Source: Roseibium limicola (GTDB taxonomy: Bacteria; Pseudomonadota; Alphaproteobacteria; Rhizobiales; Stappiaceae). From it: 64,000 nt of DNA. This document shows, one piece after another, positions 10,261 through 19,828 of this stretch. Numbering within the stretch: position 1 is the first letter of the stretch; each line of letters starts with the position of its first letter. Both the position numbers and the translations under genes were made by a program. Under the pieces are notes generated by a model that saw only the letters and a list, made by a program, of their open reading frames with translations, did no database searches and had not been told where the DNA came from. The DNA lies in the NCBI RefSeq assembly GCF_017313085.1, contig NZ_JAFLNF010000002.1, forward strand, positions 744,001-808,000, in the 5' to 3' direction.

Positions 10261-10296
10261 ATTTCAATCCTTGGCAAGGAGATCAGACTGAATGGC

Positions 10297-12849
10297 TCAG
10301 CTGTTGAGCACGTCCTTCACCGTCGTTGCCAATTGCTTCAAAGTGAAAGGCTTCGGCAGGAAGAAGAATTTCTCTTCCGCCGGCAGGTTTTCTTCAAAAG
10401 CATCCTCCGCATAGCCGGAGACGAAGATGATCTTAAGATCCGGCTGGGTCTTGCGCAATTCGACAAGAAGCGTCGGGCCATCCATTTCCGGCATGACCAC
10501 ATCGGACACAACCAAATCGATCTTGCCACCAACTTCTTCCATCACTTCCAGAGCTTCCGTACCAGAACCGGCCTCGTGAACCGTGTAGCCGCGAGACGCC
10601 AGTGCCCGTGCGCCAAACGCCCGGACCGCCTCTTCGTCTTCCACCAGCAAGATGGACGCAGAGCCTGTGAGGTCGGCTGCCTTTTCCTTGGCCGCTTCTT
10701 CAACCGGCTTGACTTCCGGCTCGTCGGAGACCTCTGGGATATAGCGCGGCAGGAAAATGCGGAAGATCGTCCCCTCGTTCACTTCACTGGTGCAGAAGAT
10801 GAAACCACCGGTCTGTTTTACGATCCCGTAGACCGTCGACAGGCCCAGGCCTGTGCCCTTGCCCACTTCCTTGGTGGAGAAGAACGGATCGAAGATCTTC
10901 GCCATCACCTCCGGTGGCATACCGTGACCGCTGTCCTCCACTTCGACCAGCGTATACTCGCCAGGCGGCATGCCGCGAGTGTTCTCGAACTGTGTCGATT
11001 CCTGCTCGGAAACGTTGAACGTACGGATCTTCAGCTGACCACCATCGGACATGGCGTCGCCCGCATTCACCGCCAGATTGACGATCACCTGCTCAAGCTG
11101 ATTGAGGTCGGCCATGACCGGCCACAGGTCGCGACCGTGAACCACATTCAGATCAACCTTCTCGCCCAACAGACGATCCAGCAAGATCGACAGGTCGGCC
11201 AAAACGTCATTCAGCTCGAGCCGTTGCGGCCGCAGGGTCTGACGACGCGAGAACGCCAGCAGCTGACGCACCAGACCAGCGGCCCGGTTGGCGTTCTGCT
11301 TGATGTTCATGATGTCCTGGAACGACGGATCCGTCGGACGATGGCTGGCCAGCAGCAAATCGGAGAACCCGATGATTGCAGTCAGCACATTATTGAAGTC
11401 ATGCGCCACGCCACCAGCAAGCTGGCCGATGGCCTGCATTTTCTGGCTCTGTGCAAATTGAGCTTCCAGCGCCCGCTGCTGGGTCGTTTCCAAAGCATAG
11501 ACGATGGCAGCTTCATCGTCGCCCTCGCCTTCCTGAACCGCTGACACATAGAATGTCGCCGAGCGTGGATCCGTGCCTTCCTGCAAGGAAATATCGACCG
11601 GCAGAATCTCGCCGATGCCACGCGATGCGGCTGACAGCGCCCGGTCCAGCTCTTCCCGCCCGCTGTTGGCCACATAATCCAGAAGCTTGGTCGGCTGCTC
11701 GTCCCGATCCACAGCCCCGAACAGGCGTAGGAATGGCGCGTTGGTTCGCAAGACCCGGCCTTCGGTGTCGAGAGAGGCAATGGCCATCGGCGTGTTGTTG
11801 AAGAAGCGGGCGAAACGGACTTCTGCCGCGCGAAGAGCTTCAGAGGCCTCCTCGCCGCGGGACCGGTTCAGCACAAGTGTGCGGCTGTCGCCCGCATGGC
11901 CATTCTCACCGAAAGGCACCCGGTGGAGCAGGCGCACAGGCATGCCCTTGCCAGACTTGGTGACGAAATCGAGATCGAAGGTCTCGCTGCGAACGTCCCC
12001 TTCCTGTCCTTTGATGGAGCGTACAAGCTCGGCGCCGTCCCCCCGGATAATCTGGCTGAGTTCGAGATCACCGGCCTCGAACTGGGCCAGGTCATAGCCG
12101 AGCCAATCGGCAAGGGTCGCATTGATGTAGACGATCTTGCCCGCGCCATCGCAGGAGAAGAAGCCTGCCGGCGCATGGTCGAGGAAGTTGATGACCCGCT
12201 GCAATTCCTGGAAGGAGTTTTCCTGCTCGGCCCGGTCGCGCGTGATGTCCGACAGCTGCCAGACAGTCAGAACCCGGCCCTTTCCTTCTTCTTCATCGAC
12301 CTTCAGCGGCCGAAGCCCGATCCGGTACCAGCGCGCAGGCCCTTCCTGCCGACCCAGCGGGTGCGGCATTCGGATTTCTTCCTTGGCACTCCGCCCATCA
12401 CGCATGGCCTGCGTCAGGCGGTAGACACCATCGGCGGCGTCCGGATCACTTGAGAAAACGCGCTCGATCACCCGAACGTCGGCAGCCAGGTCCACGCCTG
12501 TCAGGTCTGCATAGGCCTGATTGGCAAAGACAAGACGCCCTTCCGGGTCCGTCACGATCACTCCGTCATCCAGAGAATTCAAAAAGGCAGAGGAAATGGC
12601 GTTGCCCGTGCTGCGGCTGCCAAGGCGCAGAAAGCCGATAGACCCGGCAAACAGGCAGAACACGCCAACCACGGCCAAGAGGCCGAGCAGCGCCAGAACG
12701 AGCGGTTGCGACTGTTCCTTGCCCAAAACGGCAAATACGGCAGCAGCTCCCACCAGCACCACGGCCAATCCGGTCAAGAGCCAGATATTACCGCTGCGCT
12801 CCGGCCGATCTATCATCGGGGAACCGGGCGTGCCGTCCACATCATTCAT
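10297..12849 (-). CDS. cckA: Hybrid sensor histidine kinase CckA
   Basis: 850 residues from the ATG at 12849 (MNDVDGTPG), which has GGGAG about 9 nt upstream. Two membrane helices (~residues 20-75) are followed by three PAS-like segments, then the H-box [17 protein letters not shown] with the phospho-His at ~483. The HATPase motifs are [15 protein letters not shown] (N-box), [10 protein letters not shown] (G1) and [15 protein letters not shown] (G2). A C-terminal receiver domain has the phospho-Asp at ~783 ([12 protein letters not shown]). Known role: CckA passes phosphate through ChpT to CtrA and CpdR, controlling cell cycle and, in many alphaproteobacteria, motility. It lies 84 bp downstream of flhB on the same strand, which ties the kinase to the flagellar locus. 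ChpT and CtrA are not in the window. Confidence 0.95.
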   Translation of the reverse strand: MNDVDGTPGSPMIDRPERSGNIWLLTGLAVVLVGAAAVFAVLGKEQSQPLVLALLGLLAVVGVFCLFAGSIGFLRLGSRSTGNAISSAFLNSLDDGVIVTDPEGRLVFANQAYADLTGVDLAADVRVIERVFSSDPDAADGVYRLTQAMRDGRSAKEEIRMPHPLGRQEGPARWYRIGLRPLKVDEEEGKGRVLTVWQLSDITRDRAEQENSFQELQRVINFLDHAPAGFFSCDGAGKIVYINATLADWLGYDLAQFEAGDLELSQIIRGDGAELVRSIKGQEGDVRSETFDLDFVTKSGKGMPVRLLHRVPFGENGHAGDSRTLVLNRSRGEEASEALRAAEVRFARFFNNTPMAIASLDTEGRVLRTNAPFLRLFGAVDRDEQPTKLLDYVANSGREELDRALSAASRGIGEILPVDISLQEGTDPRSATFYVSAVQEGEGDDEAAIVYALETTQQRALEAQFAQSQKMQAIGQLAGGVAHDFNNVLTAIIGFSDLLLASHRPTDPSFQDIMNIKQNANRAAGLVRQLLAFSRRQTLRPQRLELNDVLADLSILLDRLLGEKVDLNVVHGRDLWPVMADLNQLEQVIVNLAVNAGDAMSDGGQLKIRTFNVSEQESTQFENTRGMPPGEYTLVEVEDSGHGMPPEVMAKIFDPFFSTKEVGKGTGLGLSTVYGIVKQTGGFIFCTSEVNEGTIFRIFLPRYIPEVSDEPEVKPVEEAAKEKAADLTGSASILLVEDEEAVRAFGARALASRGYTVHEAGSGTEALEVMEEVGGKIDLVVSDVVMPEMDGPTLLVELRKTQPDLKIIFVSGYAEDAFEENLPAEEKFFFLPKPFTLKQLATTVKDVLNS

Positions 12850-12933
12850 TCCGATAACTCCCTGGCCCGAATCGATCTTCGGGCGTTTACCAAGCATTCT
12901 TTGCAAGCTTGGCAAATTCAACCAAGATGGGCC

Positions 12934-14013
12934 TTAATTCGACCGCCAACTGGAGCGTTTCCGCATTTTAAAGACGAAGCCGATGATTTCAGCCACGGCT
13001 TTGTAATGTTCTTCCGGAATTTCGTCGTCAATCTCGACCGTTGCGTAAAGCGCACGCGCCAGCGGCGGGTTCTCGATCACCGGAATTTCATGTCCCTTGG
13101 CGACCTCACGAATTTTCAAGGCCGTGGCATCCACACCCTTCGCCAGGCATAATGGAGCGCTCATCCCCTCTTCGAACTTCAAGGCCACAGCATAGTGGGT
13201 CGGGTTTGTGACAACCACTGTGGCCTGAGGAACCGCAGCCATCATCCGCTTGCGACTTCGCTCCATGCGCAACTGACGGATCTTACCCTTGATGTGAGGG
13301 TCACCTTCCGTCTGTTTGTACTCTTCCTTGACCTCTTGCAGAGACATCTTCTGCTTCTCGAACCATTTGTGCTTCTGGTACATGAAGTCGAGCCCGGCGA
13401 CGACTGTCATGACGGCCAAGACTGCAGCAAGGAGCTGAAGCACCAGCTGCCGCGCGCTTTCCAGCTGCAGGCTCACATCGGCGAAGATGATTGTCTCCAT
13501 CTCATCGCCATGCGGCAACAGGACGACGCACATCAAGGTTCCGACAATCAGGATCTTGGCCAAGCCCTTGGCAAAGTTCACAAGGCTTTCCGAGGAAAAC
13601 AATCGCTTGAACCCCGAGGCCGGCGACACTTTCGACAGTTTCGGAGTGATCGGCTCTGTGGTGAACAGAAGCTCATGCTGCACGAGATTGCCAGCCACAG
13701 CCATGAACACCAGAGACAGCAATGGAAAACCGACGATCATTGCGATGGATTCGCCCGTGTCACGCCACATCGCCCGCAGTGCAAAGCCATCCATCGGGAT
13801 GTCCCCGGCGTGCTCAAGAAAGCCCTTCAGATACTGCCCGACAGACGTTGCCATGCTCGGTGCAAAAATACCGATCAGCACAATCGTCCCGGCCATTGTG
13901 AACCAGGTACTGACTTCCTGAGATTTGGCAACATCCCCCTTGTCATGCGACTCCTTGAGCCGTTTTTGGGTGGGGTCCTCGGTCTTCTCCGAGTCATCGG
14001 TATCGTCGGCCAT
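12934..14013 (-). CDS. flhB: Flagellar export switch protein FlhB
   Basis: 359 residues. Integral membrane component of the flagellar type III export gate that switches substrate from rod/hook to filament type. The charged N-terminus (EKTEDPTQKRLKESHDKGDVAKSQEV) is typical. Four membrane helices follow, then the cytosolic domain with the self-cleavage motif NPTH at residues 270-273 (VVVTNPTHYAVALKF). Nine bp separate it from fliR. It is the last flagellar gene of the minus-strand flgB-flgC-fliE-fliQ-fliR-flhB series. Confidence 0.97.
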   Translation of the reverse strand: MADDTDDSEKTEDPTQKRLKESHDKGDVAKSQEVSTWFTMAGTIVLIGIFAPSMATSVGQYLKGFLEHAGDIPMDGFALRAMWRDTGESIAMIVGFPLLSLVFMAVAGNLVQHELLFTTEPITPKLSKVSPASGFKRLFSSESLVNFAKGLAKILIVGTLMCVVLLPHGDEMETIIFADVSLQLESARQLVLQLLAAVLAVMTVVAGLDFMYQKHKWFEKQKMSLQEVKEEYKQTEGDPHIKGKIRQLRMERSRKRMMAAVPQATVVVTNPTHYAVALKFEEGMSAPLCLAKGVDATALKIREVAKGHEIPVIENPPLARALYATVEIDDEIPEEHYKAVAEIIGFVFKMRKRSSWRSN

Positions 14014-14022
14014 TGTACTTCC

Positions 14023-14796
14023 TTAGCCGTTTGTGAAGACACCCAGCGCTTGTTGAAAGTGGTCCAGATAGAAAGTCATCATGGTACCGATAAGCACTAG
14101 AAAGAGGACCAGCCCGAGAGCGATGTTCACGGGCATGGCGATGAAAAAGATCTGCATCTGCGGCATCAGCTTGTTGAGCAAGCCGAGGCCGAAATAAAAG
14201 ACGAGCCCGACCACAATGAATGGCGCACTCAAACGTGTAGCGATCGACAGCACCTCCGCCACGGTGGTCGTTGCCAGTTCAGCAAGATCCCCCACCGGCA
14301 GCCAGTCTCCTGGCGGAAACATCGAGAAGCTGTCATGCAGAGCCGCGATCACCAGGTAGTGGCTATCGGTCACGAACACCAGCGTGACCCCGAGAATCGC
14401 CATGTAGTTGGACAACAGCGCCCCCTGCTGTCCCTCATTGGTAATGTCCGTGCCAAGCGCGAAAGACAGGCCGGTCTGTCCCGCAATGATCACACCAGCA
14501 GTCTGCAACACCGCCGTGATCATCCTGGAAAGCAGTCCGATGGAAAATCCGATGGCGAACTCTCCCGCAACAAGTACCGCCAGATAAATCGTGTTCGACA
14601 ACACGTTGGCCGGATAGGCCGCAGCGCCGACCGGATAGAGGATCATTGTCAACATCACCGCAACGGACAGGCGCATCCGCATCGGAATGGAGGATTCTCC
14701 CAACCCCGGCATCAACATGACCATCGTGCCGAGACGAGCGAACATCAACATGAAGACCGCAACGACTTCCGGCAGAAAGTTCAGGTTGAACGTCAT
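14023..14796 (-). CDS. fliR: Flagellar export gate protein FliR
   Basis: 257 residues with about six hydrophobic segments, the normal size and profile for FliR. FliR forms the export gate with FliP and FliQ in the inner membrane inside the MS ring. Recognisable FliR features are the N-terminal FMLMFARLGTMVMLMPGLGE and the mid-protein GEFAIGFSIGLLSRMITAVLQTAGVIIAGQ. It lies between fliQ (19 bp) and flhB (9 bp). Confidence 0.96.
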   Translation of the reverse strand: MTFNLNFLPEVVAVFMLMFARLGTMVMLMPGLGESSIPMRMRLSVAVMLTMILYPVGAAAYPANVLSNTIYLAVLVAGEFAIGFSIGLLSRMITAVLQTAGVIIAGQTGLSFALGTDITNEGQQGALLSNYMAILGVTLVFVTDSHYLVIAALHDSFSMFPPGDWLPVGDLAELATTTVAEVLSIATRLSAPFIVVGLVFYFGLGLLNKLMPQMQIFFIAMPVNIALGLVLFLVLIGTMMTFYLDHFQQALGVFTNG

Positions 14797-14815
14797 CGCC
14801 CCCCGCCGTACCGCA

Positions 14816-15085
14816 TCATGTCGGCGTTGCCAGAATCAGTTCGCCGATACGGTCCATGAACCCCGCGAGCAGCTGCCCCATGAATGGCAGCGTTAGCAGC
14901 AAGGTGAAAAAGATGGCCAGAATCTTTGGAACGAAGACCAGCGTCATCTCCTGGATTTGAGTCAACGCCTGAAACAGGGCAATGACAACGCCGACAACGA
15001 GACCAACAATCATTACCGGTCCGGCGACAAGGATCATCGTCCAAACGCCTTCCCTGGCCAGATCCAGCACTTCTCCGCCGGTCAT
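14816..15085 (-). CDS. fliQ: Flagellar export gate protein FliQ
   Basis: 89 residues from the ATG at 15085 (MTGGEVLDLAREG). GGGGAAG stands just upstream, and family members start here; an in-frame ATG at 15115 would add 10 atypical residues. Two membrane helices flank the conserved VGVVIALFQALTQIQEMTLVFVPK. It is a small export-gate subunit working with FliP and FliR. Confidence 0.95.
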   Translation of the reverse strand: MTGGEVLDLAREGVWTMILVAGPVMIVGLVVGVVIALFQALTQIQEMTLVFVPKILAIFFTLLLTLPFMGQLLAGFMDRIGELILATPT

Positions 15086-15148
15086 TGTTGGTCTTCCCCG
15101 TTTCGAGATACGCACAGTTGAGGGACGTCGTTCCTCACGATGTGATCG

Positions 15149-15469
15149 TTAGATCTGCATCCGCATGATTTCTTCGTAAGCCGCGATCACCTTGTCGCGG
15201 ACGGCAACCATGGTCTCAAGGGCAGTCTCTGTTTCCGCGATAGCAGTCACGACGTCGACCACATCTGTCTTACCTTCCATCATGCCGATGGCTTTGGCAT
15301 CCATGGCCTGGCCCTTATCCACCACTCCTTCCACCGCGCTCGAGACCATGGCCCCGAAATCCGGTGCATCCACCTTCGGTGCAACGTCCTTGCCGATGTT
15401 GGCACTTTGTTGCTGCATCAGCCGTGCGGCCGATTGATAGGCATTGCTCGCTAGCGAGGGAGTAGACAT
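15149..15469 (-). CDS. fliE: Flagellar hook-basal body protein FliE
   Basis: 106 residues. FliE joins the MS ring/export gate to the proximal rod. The C-terminal half carries the family pattern DVVTAIAETETALETMVAVRDKVIAAYEEIMRMQI, ending in the expected MRMQI. Its place between flgC and fliQ is standard. Confidence 0.95.
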   Translation of the reverse strand: MSTPSLASNAYQSAARLMQQQSANIGKDVAPKVDAPDFGAMVSSAVEGVVDKGQAMDAKAIGMMEGKTDVVDVVTAIAETETALETMVAVRDKVIAAYEEIMRMQI

Positions 15470-15613
15470 GTTGTGGCGCCTCTATCTGGTGGAAGAGACA
15501 AGGCTCTCCCGTTCCCATAACCTCTCCCGAAGAGCAGACCCCTCGAACAGAGCCATGGGTTTTTATGTTTATTGCCGCTTTTTCAGTTCCGTTTGAGCGA
15601 CACCTCCAGGCAA

Positions 15614-16024
15614 TCAGGCCCGAAGAATGTCGATCGTTTTCTGCACCATCCGCCGGGTCGCCTCGACCACGTTCAGATTGGCCTCGTAAGACCTCTGTGC
15701 TTCCCGCATATCCACCGTCTCGATCAGAGTGTTGACGTTGGGGGTACGGATATAACCGTTCTCATCCGCTGCCGGGTGTCCCGGTTCGTAGCGAACTTCG
15801 AACGGGCTGGAATCTTCGGCGATGCGGCCAATTTCGACCTTCTCTCCGCCGATTTCCTTGTCAAAGTGACTTTTGAAGGTCGGGATCTTTCGCCGGTACG
15901 GTTCCTCGTTCGGCGTACGGCCGGTGGAATCAGCGTTGGCGATATTCTCCGCGATGATCCGCATCCGGCCATTCTGAGCCTTCAGGCCCGACGCCGATAC
16001 GAACAGCGATTTCAAAAGATCCAT
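15614..16024 (-). CDS. flgC: Proximal rod protein FlgC
   Basis: 136 residues. The N-terminal rod signature is SASGLKAQNGRMRIIAENIANADSTG, and the C-terminal helix (MREAQRSYEANLNVVEATRRMVQKTIDILRA) is the flg_bbr_C type. It forms part of the periplasmic rod with FlgB and FlgF. It has 83 bp to flgB upstream and about 144 bp to fliE. Confidence 0.97.
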   Translation of the reverse strand: MDLLKSLFVSASGLKAQNGRMRIIAENIANADSTGRTPNEEPYRRKIPTFKSHFDKEIGGEKVEIGRIAEDSSPFEVRYEPGHPAADENGYIRTPNVNTLIETVDMREAQRSYEANLNVVEATRRMVQKTIDILRA

Positions 16025-16107
16025 TTTATCTCTCCGGCCTGCCTGATATCTGGCAGGCTTTCAGTGTCTATGGCTCCAGCGATTGACCAAAACCTGCTTG
16101 CCCCGCC

Positions 16108-16512
16108 TTAAGCGTTTTTCGACAAAGCTGTTTTGATCAACCCCAGGCCGCGCGAGTAGAGCGTGGTAGCCGCCTGGAAATCCATCTGGTTTTCCGTGAC
16201 CTTCATCATCTGCTCTTCCAGCACGACATTGTTGCCGTTGGGCGTCACCTCGAACATGTCTTTCTCATCAACACCCACTCTGGAGTTTGCAGAAATCATG
16301 CCAGAAATGTGCCCGCTTTCGGTGGTCACCGTAGACAGGCCAAATTGCGTGCGCCCGATGTGATCGGAGAAACTGAATTCTTCAACTTCCCGAGCTGCAT
16401 AGCCCGGAGTATCCGCATTGGCCACATTCTCGGCCAACACCCCCTGGCGCACCTGATGCCATTGCATTTTCGACTTGATCGCCTGGAACACAGGCAGGTC
16501 GGTCAGGGCCAT
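16108..16512 (-). CDS. flgB: Proximal rod protein FlgB
   Basis: 134 residues from the ATG at 16512 (MALTDLPVFQAIKSKM), with GGTGA six bases upstream; a start at 16524 would add four residues. The rod motif VRQGVLAENVANADTPGYAAREV and the C-terminal helix with ATTLYSRGLGLIKTAL are typical. It is the first gene of the minus-strand rod/export operon, and a CtrA-type box lies about 50 bp upstream. Confidence 0.96.
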   Translation of the reverse strand: MALTDLPVFQAIKSKMQWHQVRQGVLAENVANADTPGYAAREVEEFSFSDHIGRTQFGLSTVTTESGHISGMISANSRVGVDEKDMFEVTPNGNNVVLEEQMMKVTENQMDFQAATTLYSRGLGLIKTALSKNA

Positions 16513-16561
16513 TTGATTCACCATTGGTTAACAAACTAGGCAGACTTTGCCGATCTAAAGG

Positions 16562-16576
16562 TTAACAAACCGTTAA
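16562..16576 (-). promoter_or_regulatory. CtrA-binding box upstream of flgB operon
   Basis: TTAA CAAACCG TTAA, an exact TTAA-N7-TTAA CtrA site, is followed by C. Two further TTAA half sites flank it (16528-16531 and 16581-16584). It lies 50-65 bp from the flgB start, so it most likely serves flgB; the divergent fliO start is about 360 bp away. The rest of 16577-16938 shows no other clear element. In Caulobacter such sites drive class II flagellar operons. Confidence 0.7.
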
Positions 16577-16938
16577 CGCGTTAACGTCTAGCCTTGGAAC
16601 TATCTGATTTGCCGAAAGATTACCTGTTTGCAATTTGCAAATTCACAACTTATCGCGCCTGCTACCCGGCAAGAAATTCCCGCTTCTGTTAACGTCTTCT
16701 CAAAGGAAGCAGATTCGGCCGGACATGACACGTCCAAACTCAAATCTGCCACTTTCCAACAAGACGGTTGCCACCCCTGCAAGCAGCAACCGCATGTCGG
16801 GCAAACGCGGTTCGTTCGGCGGTGCCAGACACTCAACACGGATGGGCCGGCTGACGCAGGACCAAGGGATCACATCCGATCCGTTTTTCGTCCTCGCACG
16901 GTGGGCACATTCGCGGCGCGGGAAGTAGTGAGGTAGGT

Positions 16939-18942
16939 ATGGACACCTGGATCGTAAACACATTCGGATTGAGCGAAAGCCTGGCACGGGGCATCTCCGT
17001 CGGAGCATCGCTCCTGGTGGTGCTGATCTTGATCGCCCTGTTCGTCTTCATTCTCAAGCGACTGAGCGGGGCGCGCCTGTCGACCGGTCGTGGCCGCCAG
17101 CCTCGCATTGCCGTCATGGACGCAACCAATATCGACACCCGGCGCAGGCTTTTGCTGGTCCGTAGGGACAATGTCGAACACCTTATACTTGTCGGAGGTT
17201 CGAACGACCTCGTGATCGAACCCGGCATCATCCGCGGCGCACCGATCGGCCAGTCCACCCGGTCTCAGACATATGTTCAGGGACAAGCCCTTAGCTCTGC
17301 CCCGGTCGGCACCTCCGCTGGTTCCCACCTGTCCGACACGGGAATGCCGCCGCCTGCCTTCACCCCATCGTCTCATGTGGATGAGGCTTTTGACGCGGCC
17401 ACACAAGTCGCCCCTCAAGCGGCAATCAGGGATACAGACAGCGATCTGTTCAGTACGCCGGAACGGCCCGCAGCCGTGCACACGCCATCGCCTGCATCTC
17501 GTCCTTCCCAGGCTTATGCGCCCGTTGCCGCACCAGACGCTCCCGTCGCTGAAGAGCAACCTGCACCGATCTCTGCGTCCCACCAGACAGCAACGAGATC
17601 CTCAGAAAGCGCAAAGTCAACACGTTCTGACACTGCGACAAGTCTGAAAGAACGTATTGCCAACCTGGCAGCCAAGCGGACCGCGAACGCGCCACTAAGT
17701 TCACCGGCAAGACGCGAAGTCGCGCCGACACGAGACAGTGCGCCAACGCAGCCCCTTCCGGCTCAGCCATTGGCAGCTGCACCCGTGGCCCAAGCGCCCC
17801 CCATGGTCGCAGCCCCTCCTGCGGCGGCAAGCGTCGCCGAAGCTTCAATGCCCCTGAGCGACCCTGAACAGGCGGCTGCGGCTCCGGCTCTGCTCGCTGC
17901 ATCGCTGGCGCCGCCCATTGTCGTCTCTACGTCCTCGGTACAGTCTGACATGGCCCGGCCATCGCCAGCGGCTCCGAAAGTCGTTCCGGAGCCCTCCGTC
18001 GACAGCGTGGTGCCAGACCAGTCAGACGACAGCGGCAAAGTCGCCGCCTGGACCAAAACACTTGCCAGTCGGCCCACCTCAGGTGCGGCACGCGCTCCAC
18101 AACCTCAACAGCGCATTACGCCCCCGTCCTCGGGACCTGCAGCAAATGCAAAGAGCCTCTACAAGACCTTTCTGGCCGAGAAGCAATCCGGCCCTGCTTC
18201 ATTGCAAGCAACGCCGCAGACCACATCTCAGGCGACACCCAGCGCTCCCGATGTAAAATCCACGCCTTCTCGCCAGAACCACCGAGTGGAACCGGTCATC
18301 GTCCCGGCCGCCCAAAGTGGGGATAGCCATCCTGTGCAGACTTCTCCAGTGCCGACATCTGAAGAATCCGTTGCTGTGGAAGTCGCCACCGAACCGGTCT
18401 CAGCCGAGACACCAGCAATCACGTCGACCGTCGTTTCGGTCTCCACACCGATAGTCGCCTCTGTGATGGCACCGGTAGCGGGCTCTGTGGCACCACCGGT
18501 CGTCACCCCAGCGCCTGCAACGGTAAAGTCTTTTGCCAGTTCCGTGCTGGCTTCTACGGCTGCCCGCTCGAAGGCGCGCGCCGAGGAAGCAGAAAAGACC
18601 GCCCTTCAGGAAGCAGCGGCCGCAGATCAGTCCCCAGTGCCAGTAGATGACGAGGCGCCGCTGCCTGAAGCGATTTTCGCAACTCCGGAGAACGAGACAA
18701 CGCCAGCAAGCACCTCTCAGATCTCGGATACAACGGTTGCTGATCCCGCCACGCGGTTTCAAGTCAGCACTGCCGTAACGATGACACAAGCAGACGGCCA
18801 CGCCGATATCCCTGAACAGGCCTCAGCCAACCCAGACCCAAGCAACGAAGATATCCCCCCGATGACCGACCAGCGTCCCAACCCGATTGAGACCGAAATG
18901 GCCAAGGTTCTCGACGAATTGCACGGACAGAAAAACCCATGA
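16939..18942 (+). CDS. fliO: FliO-like flagellar export protein with very long disordered tail
   Basis: 667 residues. One membrane helix (~20-40, SVGASLLVVLILIALFVFILK) is followed by a compact cytosolic FliO-type domain to about residue 100: RIAVMDATNIDTRRRLLLVRRDNVEHLILVGG with DLVIEPGI. FliO helps assemble the FliP ring of the export gate. Residues ~105-667 are an Ala/Pro/Ser/Thr/Val-rich stretch without obvious fold, whereas ordinary FliO proteins are about 90-150 residues. The fliP start overlaps its stop by four bases, which supports both the identity and the reading frame. RBS candidate: GAGGTAG. The tail is odd and may be a spacer or an interaction scaffold. Confidence 0.85.
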   Translation: MDTWIVNTFGLSESLARGISVGASLLVVLILIALFVFILKRLSGARLSTGRGRQPRIAVMDATNIDTRRRLLLVRRDNVEHLILVGGSNDLVIEPGIIRGAPIGQSTRSQTYVQGQALSSAPVGTSAGSHLSDTGMPPPAFTPSSHVDEAFDAATQVAPQAAIRDTDSDLFSTPERPAAVHTPSPASRPSQAYAPVAAPDAPVAEEQPAPISASHQTATRSSESAKSTRSDTATSLKERIANLAAKRTANAPLSSPARREVAPTRDSAPTQPLPAQPLAAAPVAQAPPMVAAPPAAASVAEASMPLSDPEQAAAAPALLAASLAPPIVVSTSSVQSDMARPSPAAPKVVPEPSVDSVVPDQSDDSGKVAAWTKTLASRPTSGAARAPQPQQRITPPSSGPAANAKSLYKTFLAEKQSGPASLQATPQTTSQATPSAPDVKSTPSRQNHRVEPVIVPAAQSGDSHPVQTSPVPTSEESVAVEVATEPVSAETPAITSTVVSVSTPIVASVMAPVAGSVAPPVVTPAPATVKSFASSVLASTAARSKARAEEAEKTALQEAAAADQSPVPVDDEAPLPEAIFATPENETTPASTSQISDTTVADPATRFQVSTAVTMTQADGHADIPEQASANPDPSNEDIPPMTDQRPNPIETEMAKVLDELHGQKNP

Positions 18943-19712
18943 CGCCCATTTTCGGCCGCAGCCTTCTGCGGCTGACCGCGCTGACCTTCGTCGCCGCCCT
19001 GTTGCTGACAGCTGGCGGCCTGATGATGCCGGCCTTCGCACAGGACGTCACCATCGGGTTCGGCGAAGGCACAACCCTGACCGAGCGCGCCGTCCAGCTT
19101 GTCGCGCTGATGACGGTCTTTTCATTGGCTCCATCCATCCTTGTAATGGTCACGAGCTTCACCCGCATTGTGGTTGTGCTGTCGATGCTGCGGTCAGCCA
19201 TTGGACTGCAAACCGCGCCGCCGAACACAGTGATGGTGTCTCTGGCGCTGTTCCTCAGCGCCTTCATCATGGCTCCAACCTTTCAGCAGGCTTACGATGA
19301 AGGCGTCCAGCCGCTGGTCGAAGGCACCATTGATTTCACCCAGGCCTATGAGCGGGTCTCTGATCCATTTCGGACCTTCATGCTGACCCAGGTCCGCGAA
19401 AAGGATCTCATGCTGTTTCAGGAGCTTTCCGGCAAAGACCTTCCCGACACGCCGGAAGACCTGCAGATGCAAATTCTGGTGCCCGCCTTCATGATCAGCG
19501 AGCTGCGCCGGGCCTTCGAAATCGGCTTCCTGCTCTACCTGCCATTCCTGATCATCGACCTGGTAATTGCATCGGTGCTGATGTCGATGGGGATGATGAT
19601 GCTGCCACCCGTGGTGATCTCGCTCCCCTTCAAACTGATCTTCTTCGTGCTAGTCGACGGCTGGCATATGGTCGCCGGTTCACTCGTAAAGAGCTTCGGG
19701 CTGACCGGCTAG
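18939..19712 (+). CDS. fliP: Flagellar export gate protein FliP
   Basis: 257 residues starting at the ATG that overlaps the fliO stop (ATGA). A cleavable signal (LTALTFVAALLLTAGGLMMPAFAQ) is usual for FliP. Family blocks are LAPSILVMVTSFTRIVVVLSMLRSA near residue 65 and FLIIDLVIASVLMSMGMMMLPP towards the end. It is the main subunit of the FliPQR export gate. A bidirectional terminator follows. Confidence 0.97.
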   Translation: MTPIFGRSLLRLTALTFVAALLLTAGGLMMPAFAQDVTIGFGEGTTLTERAVQLVALMTVFSLAPSILVMVTSFTRIVVVLSMLRSAIGLQTAPPNTVMVSLALFLSAFIMAPTFQQAYDEGVQPLVEGTIDFTQAYERVSDPFRTFMLTQVREKDLMLFQELSGKDLPDTPEDLQMQILVPAFMISELRRAFEIGFLLYLPFLIIDLVIASVLMSMGMMMLPPVVISLPFKLIFFVLVDGWHMVAGSLVKSFGLTG

Positions 19713-19750
19713 ATTAACTTCCCCATCAGTGATGGCAGCAATCCACAATC

Positions 19751-19789
19751 AAAAAGCCCGCCTCGACCGATGTCGACAGCGGGCTTTTT
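19751..19789. terminator. Bidirectional terminator between fliP and the TPR gene
   Basis: AAAAAGCCCGC (19751-19761) pairs with GCGGGCTTTTT (19779-19789). The A/T runs on both sides suit both convergent transcripts. Confidence 0.9.
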
Positions 19790-19828
19790 GTTTGCTTGAA
19801 GCGCTAAGGGGTTGCCGACATCCAACTC

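Noticed and set aside
10258..11544. Plus-strand frame of 428 codons
   Set aside because: Antisense to the kinase and receiver half of cckA; no RBS and no recognisable domain.
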